From contig JAFIGS010000032.1 of NCBI GenBank assembly GCA_017849615.1, positions 1-64,000 on the forward strand: a stretch of DNA of 64,000 nt. The letters run 5' to 3'. Below, one piece after another: positions 52,335 through 60,496 of this stretch (within the stretch, counting starts at the first letter, position 1; each line of letters opens with the position of its first letter). The notes below the pieces were generated by a model. The model saw only the letters and a program-made list of their open reading frames with translations. It had not been told where the DNA came from and did not search any database. The DNA is from Pseudolabrys sp. GTDB lineage: Bacteria; Pseudomonadota; Alphaproteobacteria; Rhizobiales; Xanthobacteraceae. The translations under genes were made by a program, and so were the position numbers.

Positions 52335-52565
52335 ATGGCGAAACTGACCCGCGACGTGCTGGCGAGCTATCTGGCGGAGATGCCGGCCGGGCACATCTTC
52401 GATCTGCCTTATGCGCAGTTCGCCGGCCTGTTTCCGCCGGGCGAGCCGGACCCGTTCGCGCGGTCGGCCCTGCGGGCTTTCGCCGGCGAATGCGGCTGCG
52501 ATCTGGTGCAGATTGTCTCGGAAGAGCGCTTCGAGCTGCGCAAGCGTACGGCGCAGCAGTCTTGA
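52335..52565 (+). CDS. Small hypothetical protein
   Basis: 76 residues, not recognised. It is compact, with no signal peptide: LTRDVLASYLAEMPAGHIFD, LPYAQFAGLFPPGEPD, then FAGECGCDLVQIV, suggesting a small alpha/beta protein. The two close cysteines (C-G-C) could bind metal, but this is a guess. Convergent with the small coiled-coil gene (2 bases apart). Confidence 0.6.
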   Translation: MAKLTRDVLASYLAEMPAGHIFDLPYAQFAGLFPPGEPDPFARSALRAFAGECGCDLVQIVSEERFELRKRTAQQS

Positions 52566-52567
52566 TA

Positions 52568-52744
52568 TCAGCCGAAGCGCCGGCCGACCCGGACGTCGCG
52601 CTGGACGCGGCGGACTTCGTCTTCCAGGCGCTTGATCTCGCGCGTCATCTCGGTGAGGGCCCGCAGATAGCTCTCGTTGATGTCCCGCTGCGAGATCTGG
52701 GCTCGCGCGTTCTGCAGGAAGTTCTCGATCGCGGATAACGACAT
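52568..52744 (-). CDS. Small coiled-coil protein
   Basis: 58 residues from the ATG at 52744 with a G-rich ribosome-binding run; a GTG at 52756 would add 4. The second half, YLRALTEMTREIKRLEDEVR, is a strong coiled-coil heptad pattern. Not recognised. It shares its 3' end region with the convergent 76-residue gene. Confidence 0.6.
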   Translation of the reverse strand: MSLSAIENFLQNARAQISQRDINESYLRALTEMTREIKRLEDEVRRVQRDVRVGRRFG

Positions 52745-53171
52745 GGCCAGCCCCACAAATTCGACATCGCTCCGGGCGATGCCCGCGGCGGATCGAGCCT
52801 AGGCCCCAAGAGTGAAGAAACTTCAAAAAAGGCCGCTAAACTTTGGCCGCCCCGGTCCGGGCCGGATCCCGGAAATTAGCGAGGCAGCCGGACGTTTGAC
52901 CACCCGGCCGCCTCTGGCCCGGACAAACGGCATCACTAATCTGTCGGGCTGACATGAGATTACCAAGGCGGCGCGGCGGCGTGTTTTGGAGTCTGCGATG
53001 CTGGTTAAACGGCGTGGTAAAGCGCCGCATTGGCCGCGGCCGCGCGACTTGACCCGAAAATCCGACGTAAACCATGTCGCCCGGAGGACACACTGGTGTG
53101 GGTTTCGTCGTGGGCGTGTTGCAAGAGGGGCCGATGGTTAGCAATATGCCCGCAAATCATCAGAGTGCCCC
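52745..53171. other. Intergenic region before the L,D-transpeptidase gene
   Basis: About 430 bases with no supported gene. A TTGCAA-N17-CAATAT promoter-like pair (53119-53124 and 53142-53147) is near the next start. Several short palindromes (GGCCGCTAAACTTTGGCC near 52830) are present, but I see no convincing RNA gene. Confidence 0.45.
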
Positions 53172-53792
53172 ATGAATCGCCCCAAAATCTCGACTGAATC
53201 CGCCGTTCTTCTCAGCCGGCGCGCCTTCACCCTCGGCCTGCCGCTCTTTGCCGCCGGCTGCATGACGACCAGCTACGGCTATATGAGCGACGGCGGGCAC
53301 AACATCTCCGCGGTCGAGAATGTCGATCCGAGCCTGATGCGGACCGAGGTCTCCTGGTCGGGCAACGAGAAACCTGGCACCGTGGTGGTCAATATCGGCC
53401 AGCGCCGGCTCTATCTGGTGCAGGCCGGCGGCCGGGCGCTACGCTACGGCGTCGGCGTCGGCCGCACCGAGGCGGCGAATTTCCGCGGCACCGCCGTGAT
53501 CGGCCGCAAGGAGAAGTGGCCGCGCTGGACGCCGACGGCGAACATGATCGCGGCGATCCCGTCCTACCGCGCCTATGCCGGCGGCATGGCGGGCGGCCCG
53601 GACAATCCGCTCGGCCCGCGCGCGCTCTATCTCTTCCGCGGTGGCCGCGACACCTACTTCCGCCTGCACGGCACCGTCGAGCCGGAGACCATCGGCACCG
53701 CGGTGTCGAGCGGCTGCATCCGCCTGTTCAATCAAGACATCATCGACCTGTACGAGCGCGTCCCGCTCGGCGCCACCGTCAAGGTGGTCTGA
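53172..53792 (+). CDS. L,D-transpeptidase (YkuD family)
   Basis: 206 residues. The N-terminus carries a twin-arginine-like/lipoprotein-like signal with SRRAFTLGLPLFAAGCMTT, where a lipobox (LFAAGC) suggests a lipoprotein. The catalytic motif is HGTVEPETIGTAVSSGCIR, the YkuD HxxG...S-H/C-x-R pattern with active cysteine in SSGCIR. It makes 3-3 peptidoglycan crosslinks or anchors proteins to the wall. No operon partner is evident. Confidence 0.93.
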   Translation: MNRPKISTESAVLLSRRAFTLGLPLFAAGCMTTSYGYMSDGGHNISAVENVDPSLMRTEVSWSGNEKPGTVVVNIGQRRLYLVQAGGRALRYGVGVGRTEAANFRGTAVIGRKEKWPRWTPTANMIAAIPSYRAYAGGMAGGPDNPLGPRALYLFRGGRDTYFRLHGTVEPETIGTAVSSGCIRLFNQDIIDLYERVPLGATVKVV

Positions 53793-53831
53793 TCCGGCGT
53801 GCGGCGCCGCGATCGCGGCGCCGCCGCCGAC

Positions 53832-54299
53832 CTAGCCAAATCGTTTCGCCAGAACGTGGTCGAGCGACAGCGCTCCCGCGCCGCACGTCATCAGCAGCAG
53901 GCAGCAGGCCGCCCAGGTGCCGTGGGTCGGCCACGCGTCGGGATAGACGAAGATCTCGATCACGAGCGTCATGCCGAGCAGCGCCAGCGCCGAGAATCGC
54001 GTCGCCAGCCCCGCGATCAGCAGCACCGGAAACAGATGTTCGACGACGGCGGCGCCATAGGCCGCCACCACCGGGTCGAGCAGCGGCAGTCGATACTCGC
54101 TGCGGAATAGTTCGATCGCGTTTTCCGACAGGTGGAAGCCGTCGACCTTGGTCTGGCCGGATTGCCAGAACACGCCGGCGATGGCGATTCGCGTGAGCAG
54201 GGCAACAAACCAGTACGGAATGGCTTCCATCCAGGCGATGGCGCGCTTCAGCAGCGCAACCGGCATCGGCGTGGAGATTGCGGTCAGGCTCTGGCTCAT
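53832..54299 (-). CDS. DoxX-family membrane protein, bufferin operon
   Basis: 155 residues from the ATG at 54299, which overlaps the stop of the upstream bufC-type gene (ATGA). Four membrane segments; the first loop has RIAIAGVFWQSGQTKVDGF, the DoxX pattern, and a second-half GLATRFSALALLGMTLVIEI. DoxX proteins are the fourth gene in several bufferin (gig-type) operons. Its role there is not established; it may couple redox or respiratory components to peptide maturation. Confidence 0.88.
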   Translation of the reverse strand: MSQSLTAISTPMPVALLKRAIAWMEAIPYWFVALLTRIAIAGVFWQSGQTKVDGFHLSENAIELFRSEYRLPLLDPVVAAYGAAVVEHLFPVLLIAGLATRFSALALLGMTLVIEIFVYPDAWPTHGTWAACCLLLMTCGAGALSLDHVLAKRFG

Positions 54300-55084
54300 G
54301 ATGCGTGGTCCTTCGCGATCGTGGAGAGGTGCAGTGCGGTTGCCAATTCGCCGCCGATCAGCCCGGCGAGATTGACGGCCGGATCGAAGGCGGAGTCGGC
54401 GTTCGCCGCTTCGGCGGCCGCTTCGCCGAGCGGCGTGCCGCCGGCGAGCGCCTCGAGAAATGTCGCGCCGCCGGGCGGCAACCGGCGAACTTCGACGGCC
54501 CCGTGCGGCCGCGCGATGAGCGCATCCTCCCGCCCGCAATCCTCGATCGAGGCCGGCGCCATGCCGCCCGAATTCATCGACCAGATCGTCACCACCGGAA
54601 AGGCCGAGCGCACGACGCGCAGCGACGGATGCAACACGACGCGAAGATCGCCTAGCCTGTTCGCGTCGATGGTCTGCCAGGCAGCCGTATCGAGCGGCGC
54701 GGCATCGGCCGCGTGATAGGCCTGCGTGCGCGCGAATTCGAGCCGCGCCACGTCGGCGAGATAGGGGATTGCCGCGGCCGGCTCGAACCGCGCGACGAAA
54801 GCCGGAAAGCGTTCGCCATAGTTCATCATCACCGGCGAGCACGGCGGCTCGCTGGACACATAGATGCGCGCCAGCGCCGCGAAGAATTCCGTGCCGACGA
54901 TTCGTTCGGTCGCCGGAAACTGCGCGCGCATGGCTTCGCTCAAGCCGACGATGACATTGTTGCGATAGACCGCGAAGCGCTTCTGCGGCGAACGCCCCGT
55001 ATGCGACGCGACGGTCTGCGGCACGGCCCGATCGGAATCGAGCAGGGCGCCCGCGAACTGGTTCTGTATTCGGAATGCGCTCAT
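54296..55084 (-). CDS. bufC: BufC/HvfC family maturation partner (DUF2063)
   Basis: 262 residues from the ATG at 55084, which overlaps the stop of the DUF692 gene (TGATG). KRFAVYRNNVIVGLSEAMRAQFP and FPATERIVG...FFAALARIYV are the DUF2063 pattern; GERFPAFVARFEPAAAIPYLADVARLE is its second half. DUF2063 proteins partner DUF692 enzymes and recruit the RiPP precursor. Position between the maturase and DoxX gene fits a buf operon. Confidence 0.9.
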   Translation of the reverse strand: MSAFRIQNQFAGALLDSDRAVPQTVASHTGRSPQKRFAVYRNNVIVGLSEAMRAQFPATERIVGTEFFAALARIYVSSEPPCSPVMMNYGERFPAFVARFEPAAAIPYLADVARLEFARTQAYHAADAAPLDTAAWQTIDANRLGDLRVVLHPSLRVVRSAFPVVTIWSMNSGGMAPASIEDCGREDALIARPHGAVEVRRLPPGGATFLEALAGGTPLGEAAAEAANADSAFDPAVNLAGLIGGELATALHLSTIAKDHAS

Positions 55085-55941
55085 CACGCCGCCTCCTGCG
55101 CCGCGGCGCGGTCGAGAATACGGGCCGCGGCCCGTGCTTCATCGGCGAGCACCGGCCAGGCCGGCACGTCGTTGTCCCACTCGATCAGGGTCGCGACCGG
55201 CCCGGTACGGGCGATGACGGCCTCGTAAAGCGCCCAGACCGGATCGGCGACCGGCGTGCCGTGCGCGTCGATCAGAAGCGGCGCGCCGGCATCGTCGCTC
55301 TGCGCGTCGTGGCCGCCGAGATGGATTTCCTTGATTTGTGAAAGCGGAAAGACGCTCAGATAGGCCGCCGGATCGGTGCCGTGATTGACGGCGCTGACAA
55401 AGACGTTGTTGACGTCGAGCAGCAGGCCGCAACCGGTGCGCCGCGTCACCGCGTTGAGAAATTCGGTTTCCGGAATCGTGCTGTCGACGAAGGTGACGTA
55501 GGTCGACGGATTTTCCAGCAGCATTTCGCGCCCAAGCGCGTTCTGCACCGTGTCGATGTGTTCGCACACGCGCGCCAGCGTTTCTTCGGTGTAAGGCAGC
55601 GGCAGCAGGTCGTTGTAGAAGAATTCGCCGTGCGACGACCACGCCAGGTGCTCGGAAAAGCTCTGCGGCTGATGCCGGTCGCACAGGGTTTTCACTCGCT
55701 TGAGATGGGCGCGGTCGAGCGGACCGGCGCCGCCGATCGACAGGCCGACGCCATGCACCGAAAGCGCGAACCGCTCGCGCAATGCATTGAGCTGAGCATG
55801 CGCCGGCCCGCCATCGCCCATGTAGTTCTCGGCATGAATTTCGATGAAGCCGACAGGCGCATCGCCGGCAAGAATGCCGGCGAAGTGTTGCGGCTTGAAG
55901 CCGACGCCGGCGCGGGCGGGAAGTGACGAGGCAATTGGCAT
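55084..55941 (-). CDS. bufB: DUF692/MNIO-family multinuclear iron oxidase, bufferin maturase
   Basis: 285 residues, TIM-barrel. Metal-ligand segments [51 protein letters not shown] and IHLGGH are all present, as expected for MbnB/TglH/BufB enzymes that carry two or three iron ions. These enzymes modify cysteines of RiPP precursors, giving thiooxazole in bufferins (literature). It follows the DUF2282 precursor by 60 bases, which is its probable substrate. Confidence 0.94.
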   Translation of the reverse strand: MPIASSLPARAGVGFKPQHFAGILAGDAPVGFIEIHAENYMGDGGPAHAQLNALRERFALSVHGVGLSIGGAGPLDRAHLKRVKTLCDRHQPQSFSEHLAWSSHGEFFYNDLLPLPYTEETLARVCEHIDTVQNALGREMLLENPSTYVTFVDSTIPETEFLNAVTRRTGCGLLLDVNNVFVSAVNHGTDPAAYLSVFPLSQIKEIHLGGHDAQSDDAGAPLLIDAHGTPVADPVWALYEAVIARTGPVATLIEWDNDVPAWPVLADEARAAARILDRAAAQEAA

Positions 55942-56004
55942 GACGAGCGCTCGCGTGAATGAAAAGTCGGGAGGCGCGTGGATCGCGCGCCTCCCGATGG
56001 TCGA

Positions 56005-56295
56005 TCAGCTCTTGATCGGCGTGAGCGAGCCCATGCCCTTCGGCGTGCTCATCGTGGCGCAGGTGCCCTTGGCGACGTACTTCCAGGCATTACCCTGGTA
56101 GTCCACCTTGGAGGTGCCGGCGCAGGTGGTGCCGGGGCCGGCGGCACAGTCGTTCTTGCCGGCGAGCGAGACGCCGTAGCATTTGTCGGCGTTGGCCTGG
56201 ACCGGCGCCGGGCCGGCGGACGCGACCGAGATCATGGTGAAGGCGGCGGCCAGCGAACCGGCGAGCGTCGTGGCGGCGATGGCAGTCTTGGTCAT
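56005..56295 (-). CDS. bufA: Bufferin precursor peptide (DUF2282, BufA1-like)
   Basis: 96 residues from the ATG at 56295; the longer frame upstream has no signal peptide and spans the promoter. Signal peptide with cleavage after A25-S26-A27 (VASA-GP). Mature part has four cysteines, C39 (DKCYGV), C50 (KNDCA), C58 (TTCAG) and C79 (KGTCA), spaced as in DUF2282. The SAGKNDCA-type and KGTC motifs are typical. In Caulobacter such peptides bind copper after modification by BufB. It is the first gene of the operon and follows an ECF-type promoter. Confidence 0.93.
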   Translation of the reverse strand: MTKTAIAATTLAGSLAAAFTMISVASAGPAPVQANADKCYGVSLAGKNDCAAGPGTTCAGTSKVDYQGNAWKYVAKGTCATMSTPKGMGSLTPIKS

Positions 56296-56363
56296 GGGAT
56301 AGTCCTTCCTCGTGAGGGCGTTTGACACAGTGGGCGCGGTATACTTCCGGCTCACATGCGGTC

Positions 56364-56391
56364 TTTCGCGCCGAAGCCCTCGCTTGTTACA
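56364..56391 (-). promoter_or_regulatory. ECF sigma-type promoter of the bufferin operon
   Basis: On the minus strand: TGTAACA (56391-56385) and CGAAA (56368-56364), 17 bases between TGTAAC and CGAA. The pattern resembles the GTAAC..CGAA promoters of Caulobacter sigma-F. About 60 bases lie between it and the bufA start. Confidence 0.72.
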
Positions 56392-56446
56392 TCGCTCACG
56401 TTTTTGTGTTGCCGCGCCTCGGGTACTCATTTTTTTCGTCGAAGCA

Positions 56447-56472
56447 TGTAACAACGACGCGCATCATCCGAA
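56447..56472 (+). promoter_or_regulatory. ECF sigma-type promoter of the sigma factor operon
   Basis: TGTAACA (56447-56453) and CGAA (56469-56472), 16 bases between TGTAAC and CGAA. It is the mirror partner of the bufferin promoter and lies 20 bases before the sigma factor TTG start. Autoregulation is inferred. Confidence 0.7.
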
Positions 56473-56491
56473 TGAAGATGAAGGAGCGGGC

Positions 56492-57031
56492 TTGAGCGAC
56501 GCTGGCTGGTCAGACCTGATGCGCGCCGCCAATGCCGGCGATGCGGAGGCTTACGGCCGTCTGCTGCACGCGATTGCGGCGGCGCTGCGCGCGCCGATAC
56601 GGCGCAACCTGTTACGCGCGGGGCGCTCCGCCGCCGACGTCGAGGATGTGGTTCAGGAGGTTCTGCTTGCCGTGCATCTGAAGCGCCATACATGGGACAG
56701 CGAGCGCCCGGTCGGGCCATGGGTGCACGCCATCGCCCGCTACAAGGTGGTCGATGCATTGCGCCGGCGCACCGGACAATTCGATCTGTCGATCGATGAA
56801 TTCTCCGAGACGCTGGCGGCGGAGGAGCCCGAGCCGTCCGTGCCGGCGAGTGAGGTCGAGCGCCATCTGGCGACACTGCCGGCCGGCCAGCGCACGGTGG
56901 TTCAGGCGATCGCGGTCGAAGGCCGCTCGATCGGCGAAGCGGCGGAGCGGCTGAGCATGACGGCGGGCGCCGTCCGGGTGGCGTTGCATCGCGGCCTTGC
57001 GGCGCTGGCGAAACAATTGGGACAGGACTGA
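56492..57031 (+). CDS. ECF RNA polymerase sigma factor, SigF-like
   Basis: 179 residues from a TTG at 56492, with AAGGAG six bases upstream; the longer ORF upstream would run through the promoter. Region 2 with ADVEDVVQEVLLAVHLKRHTW-like sequence and RPVGPWVHAIARYKVVDALRRR; region 4 with LPAGQRTVVQAIAVEGRSIG and HTH AGAVRVALHRGLAAL. It belongs to the SigF/NrsF group by its downstream DUF1109 gene. A sigma factor of this type responds to heavy-metal/oxidative stress in Caulobacter. Likely drives bufA and itself. Confidence 0.93.
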   Translation: MSDAGWSDLMRAANAGDAEAYGRLLHAIAAALRAPIRRNLLRAGRSAADVEDVVQEVLLAVHLKRHTWDSERPVGPWVHAIARYKVVDALRRRTGQFDLSIDEFSETLAAEEPEPSVPASEVERHLATLPAGQRTVVQAIAVEGRSIGEAAERLSMTAGAVRVALHRGLAALAKQLGQD

Positions 57032-57033
57032 CG

Positions 57034-57669
57034 ATGCGAACGGACGATCTGGTACAGGCCCTGGTGGCCGATCGCGCGACGGCGCCGCCGCTCGGTACGC
57101 AGTTCGCCTGGGCGCTCGCCGCGGGGCTTGTGCTGTCGGCGGCCGGATTTCTGCTGGTGCTCGGCCCGCGTCCGGATATCGGCGGGGCGGTGGGCACGAT
57201 CCGGTTCGACATCAAGATCGTCCAGGTTCTCCTGCTGGCGGTGACCGCCTTCACGCTGGTTCTGCAGATCGGCCGCCCGACGGCCGTGCACAGAGGCCGG
57301 GTGGCCGCACTCGCCATCGCGCCGGTCCTGCTGCTTCTTGCTGTCGGCGCCGAATTGATGGTCGTCCCGGCGGACCGGTGGCCGGTCAGGCTGGTGGGCA
57401 CCAATTCGCGCGTTTGCCTGACCGCGATCCCCCTGATGGCGCTGCCGCTGCTGGCGGCGTTCCTGATCGTGCTCAGGCGCGGTGCGCCGGCCTCGGGCGC
57501 TGTCGCGGGCGCAGTGGCCGGGCTAGCCGCCAGCGCCGCGGCGGCGGTGCTTTACGCCACGCATTGTCCGGACGATTCGCCGCTTTTCGTCGCCGTCTGG
57601 TACCCGATCGCCATCGGTGGCGTGACCCTGGCCGGGGCCCTGTTGGGCCGTTTTCTGCTGCGCTGGTAA
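57034..57669 (+). CDS. nrsF: NrsF-type anti-sigma factor (DUF1109)
   Basis: 211 residues with six membrane segments, starting two bases after the sigma gene. DUF1109 features are the N-terminal short cytoplasmic region (RTDDLVQALVADRA) and GTNSRVCLTAIPLMALPLL. Two cysteines, C128 and C178 (YATHCPDDSPLF), correspond in spacing to the conserved pair of NrsF that mediates metal/oxidant response in Caulobacter. It holds the sigma factor at the membrane until stress is sensed. Confidence 0.9.
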   Translation: MRTDDLVQALVADRATAPPLGTQFAWALAAGLVLSAAGFLLVLGPRPDIGGAVGTIRFDIKIVQVLLLAVTAFTLVLQIGRPTAVHRGRVAALAIAPVLLLLAVGAELMVVPADRWPVRLVGTNSRVCLTAIPLMALPLLAAFLIVLRRGAPASGAVAGAVAGLAASAAAAVLYATHCPDDSPLFVAVWYPIAIGGVTLAGALLGRFLLRW

Positions 57670-57894
57670 GCGCCTGGAGGCCCCGTCAAAGACGACGGGT
57701 GGCTTGATACCTCCAGATTGCCCCGGTCGGCCGCAATATCTGTTAATGGCCGAGCGGTATGACGCGTGCGTTGTGCACGGCCGTTGGAACCCAAGGCCGC
57801 TTCCGGGCATTACTGGGGCGGGCCATATTGCAAACGTAATCTGACGGCCTGTTTTCGTTCGTACGTCAAAATTCGACATCCCGGGAGATACAAA

Positions 57895-58164
57895 ATGATC
57901 AAGAAGGTGTTGGCGGTCGCTGCATTGGCCCTCGCGCTCGGCGGTTGTGAAACTGCGCGTCAGGATCGCGTTGCGGGCGGTGCGCTCATCGGTGGCGGCA
58001 CTGGCGCGCTGATCGGCGGTCTGGCCTCGAATTCGGTCGGCGGCGCGGTTGCCGGCGGTCTCATCGGCGCGGCGGCGGGCGGCATCATTGCCGACGCGAC
58101 CCGTCCGGGCCGCTGCTACTACCACGACCGTTACGGCAATCGCCGTTACGTGCGCTGCCGCTAA
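57895..58164 (+). CDS. Glycine-zipper lipoprotein
   Basis: 89 residues from the ATG at 57895. Lipoprotein signal (IKKVLAVAALALALGGCETA, lipobox LGGC). The middle is Gly/Ala-rich with a repeated G-xxx-G zipper (GGALIGGGTGALIGGLAS). A short basic tail has CYYHDRYGNRRYVRC. Outer-membrane or inner-leaflet location inferred. Similar to small 17-kDa antigen-like proteins of alphaproteobacteria. Confidence 0.88.
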   Translation: MIKKVLAVAALALALGGCETARQDRVAGGALIGGGTGALIGGLASNSVGGAVAGGLIGAAAGGIIADATRPGRCYYHDRYGNRRYVRCR

Positions 58165-58192
58165 GCAGCTCAAGCCGTTCCACGGACGAAAA

Positions 58193-58217
58193 GGCCGCCT
58201 TCGGGCGGCCTTTTTGC
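58193..58217 (+). terminator. Rho-independent terminator
   Basis: GGCCGCC-TTCG-GGCGGCC (7-bp stem, tetraloop) is followed by TTTTTGC. It lies 29 bases after the lipoprotein stop and is a textbook intrinsic terminator. Confidence 0.88.
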
Positions 58218-58293
58218 ATTTCCGGCGCGGGAATTCGGCTTTTGCACCCCCGGCGCCGAACCCCTATATGTGCGCGGCAAGGAGCCCATTTCC

Positions 58294-59343
58294 ATGACCG
58301 ACGCCACTTCCGCGGCCGATCCGGCCGGCAAGATCCCCGTTACCGTGCTCACCGGCTACCTCGGCGCCGGCAAGACCACTTTGCTCAACCGCATCCTGAC
58401 CGAGCCGCACGGCCAGAAGTTCGCCGTCATCGTCAACGAATTCGGCGAAATCGGCATCGACAACGACCTCGTGGTGGACGCCGACGAGGAAGTGTTCGAG
58501 ATGAACAATGGCTGCATCTGCTGCACGGTGCGCGGCGATCTCGTCCGCATCATCGACGGCCTGATGCGCCGCAAGGGCAAGTTCGACGCCATCATCGTCG
58601 AGACCACGGGCCTCGCCGATCCGGCGCCGGTCGCGCAGACCTTCTTCATGGACGAGAATGTCGGCGCCAAGACCAAGCTCGACGCCGTCGTCACGGTCGC
58701 CGACGCCAAGTGGCTCAAGGACCGGCTCAAGGATGCGCCGGAAGCCAAGAACCAGATCGCCTTCGCCGACGTCATCGTGCTCAACAAGACCGATCTCGTC
58801 ACCCCGGCCGAACTCGACGAGGTCGAGGCGCGCATTCGCGGCATCAATCCTTACGCCACCATGCATCGCACCGAACGTGCGCAGGTCGCCATCAAGGACG
58901 TGCTCGGCCGCAACGCCTTCGATCTCGACCGCATTCTCGAAATCGAGCCGGAATTCCTGACGGCGGACGACCACGATCATCATCATGACCATGGCCACGA
59001 TCACGACCATCATCACCATCATCACGGCCTCAAGCACTATCACGACGAGGAGATGCAATCGATTTCCATGTCGTCGGAGAAGCCGCTCAATCCGGACAAG
59101 TTCTTCCCGTGGATTCAGGAGCTGGTGCAGACCGAGGGCAAGGACATCCTGCGCTGCAAGGGCATCCTGTCGTTCAAGGACGACGACGAGCGCTTCGTGT
59201 TCCAGGGCGTGCACATGATCCTGGACGGCGACCACCAGCGCAAATGGAAGGACGGCGAGGCGCGCATCAGCCGCGCCGTGTTCATCGGCCGCCATCTGCC
59301 GGAAGAGAAAATCCGCAAGGGCTTCGAGAGCTGCGTGGCTTAG
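58294..59343 (+). CDS. CobW-family GTPase (zinc/metal chaperone)
   Basis: 349 residues from the ATG at 58294, with AAGGAG upstream. G1 [13 protein letters not shown] (residues 21-33), CxCC metal motif (C74, C76, C77 in [10 protein letters not shown]), switch region [11 protein letters not shown] and NKTD specificity motif, then a His-rich loop at about 225-250 ([18 protein letters not shown]) and a C-terminal CobW domain. Metallochaperone that delivers zinc or cobalt to targets, GTP-dependent. No Zur box is visible upstream. The WD40 gene is 10 bases downstream. Confidence 0.94.
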   Translation: MTDATSAADPAGKIPVTVLTGYLGAGKTTLLNRILTEPHGQKFAVIVNEFGEIGIDNDLVVDADEEVFEMNNGCICCTVRGDLVRIIDGLMRRKGKFDAIIVETTGLADPAPVAQTFFMDENVGAKTKLDAVVTVADAKWLKDRLKDAPEAKNQIAFADVIVLNKTDLVTPAELDEVEARIRGINPYATMHRTERAQVAIKDVLGRNAFDLDRILEIEPEFLTADDHDHHHDHGHDHDHHHHHHGLKHYHDEEMQSISMSSEKPLNPDKFFPWIQELVQTEGKDILRCKGILSFKDDDERFVFQGVHMILDGDHQRKWKDGEARISRAVFIGRHLPEEKIRKGFESCVA

Positions 59344-59353
59344 GTCGTTCAGT

Positions 59354-60364
59354 ATGACCGACGCAGCCTCCACCATGTTCACACTCGCCGATCGCGCGCG
59401 CATCGTCGCCGAAGCCGAGGGCTCGACCATCGTCGGCGTCCACTTCCTGCGCCAGACGCCGGTCTTCGTGCTCGGCGAGGAAGCGCTGCTGTTCGCGCCG
59501 GCCGAAAAGCGCACGCGCGTCGCCGTGCATGACGGCGGCATTCTCGCCAGCGCCGCCGACCCATCGCGCATCGTCACCGGCGGCGACGACGGCAAGCTGG
59601 TCGCCACCGACCGCGACGGCAATGTCGAGACGCTTGCCACCGACGAGCGCAAGCGCTGGATCGACCAGGTCGCGCTCGGCCCGGATGGCGCCGTGGCGTG
59701 GTCCACCGGCAAGATCGCGCGGGTGAAAACCGGCAAGGGCGATCTGCGCGAATTCCAGGCCGCCTCGACGGTCGGCGGGCTTGCCTTCTTCCCCAAGGGC
59801 TTCCGCCTCGCGGTGGCGCATTACAATGGCGTGTCGCTGTGGTTTCCCAATGCGGCGGGCGCCAAGCCCGAAGTGCTGGAATGGAAGGGCTCGCATCTCG
59901 GCGCTTCGGTGAGCCCCGACGGCCGCTTCCTCATCACCCAGATGCAGGAGCCGACCTTGCACGGCTGGCGCCTCGCCGACGCCAAGCACATGCGCATGTC
60001 CGGTTATTCGGCGCGCGTGCGCTCGATCTCGTGGTCGCATGACGGCGGCCTGCTGGCGACGTCCGGCTCCGAGCAACTCATCCTCTGGCCGTTCGACGGC
60101 AAGGACGGCCCGATGGGCAAGCAGCCGACCATGTACGCGCCGTCGCCGTCGCGCTGCACGCGCGTCGCCTGCCATCCGAAGCAGCCGGTCTGCGCCGCCG
60201 GTTTCGCCGACGGCACGGTGCTGATGGTGCGTCTCGAGGACGGCGCGCTCATTCTCGCGCGCGAGGCCGACGGCCAGAGCGTCAGCGCGCTGGCCTGGAG
60301 CGCCGAGGGCCAGGTGCTGGCCTTCGGCACCGAGCAGGGCGATGCAAGGGTGCTGACGCTTTAA
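59354..60364 (+). CDS. WD40-repeat beta-propeller protein
   Basis: 336 residues, predicted seven-bladed propeller. Blades visible as repeats of GGDDGKLVATDRDG, DGAVAWSTG, FFPKGFRLAVAHYNGVSLW, SPDGRFLITQMQE, SHDGGLLATSGSEQLILWPF and PKQPVCAAGFADGTVLMVRL. No catalytic residues. It directly follows cobW, which recurs in my memory of related genomes, so it may be a client, adaptor or partner of the metallochaperone. Intracellular; no signal peptide. Confidence 0.88.
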   Translation: MTDAASTMFTLADRARIVAEAEGSTIVGVHFLRQTPVFVLGEEALLFAPAEKRTRVAVHDGGILASAADPSRIVTGGDDGKLVATDRDGNVETLATDERKRWIDQVALGPDGAVAWSTGKIARVKTGKGDLREFQAASTVGGLAFFPKGFRLAVAHYNGVSLWFPNAAGAKPEVLEWKGSHLGASVSPDGRFLITQMQEPTLHGWRLADAKHMRMSGYSARVRSISWSHDGGLLATSGSEQLILWPFDGKDGPMGKQPTMYAPSPSRCTRVACHPKQPVCAAGFADGTVLMVRLEDGALILAREADGQSVSALAWSAEGQVLAFGTEQGDARVLTL

Positions 60365-60370
60365 AAATTT

Positions 60371-60491
60371 GCCCCGGACGCGATGCAGCGCGTAGCGCTG
60401 CTTCGCAGATCCGGGGCCGTTACAAACTCCGCCTTCGTGAAGGTCCCGGTTCAGCAGCGCGTCATTGCATGCCGCGCTGCGCCCGGGACAA
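60371..60491. repeat. REP-like palindrome pair
   Basis: GCCCCGGACGCGATGCAGCG ... GCAGATCCGGGGC (60371-60418), followed by GTCCCGGTTCAGCAGCGCG ... CGCGCTGCGCCCGGGAC (60443-60490). It lies between convergent WD40 and homospermidine synthase genes and may act as a shared terminator. Confidence 0.7.
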
Positions 60492-60496
60492 CACCA

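Noticed and set aside
53832-55142. 436-codon minus-strand open frame covering DoxX and DUF2063 genes as one protein
   Set aside because: Only its last 155 codons are the DoxX protein; the earlier part is out of frame with the DUF2063 gene and has shadow composition.
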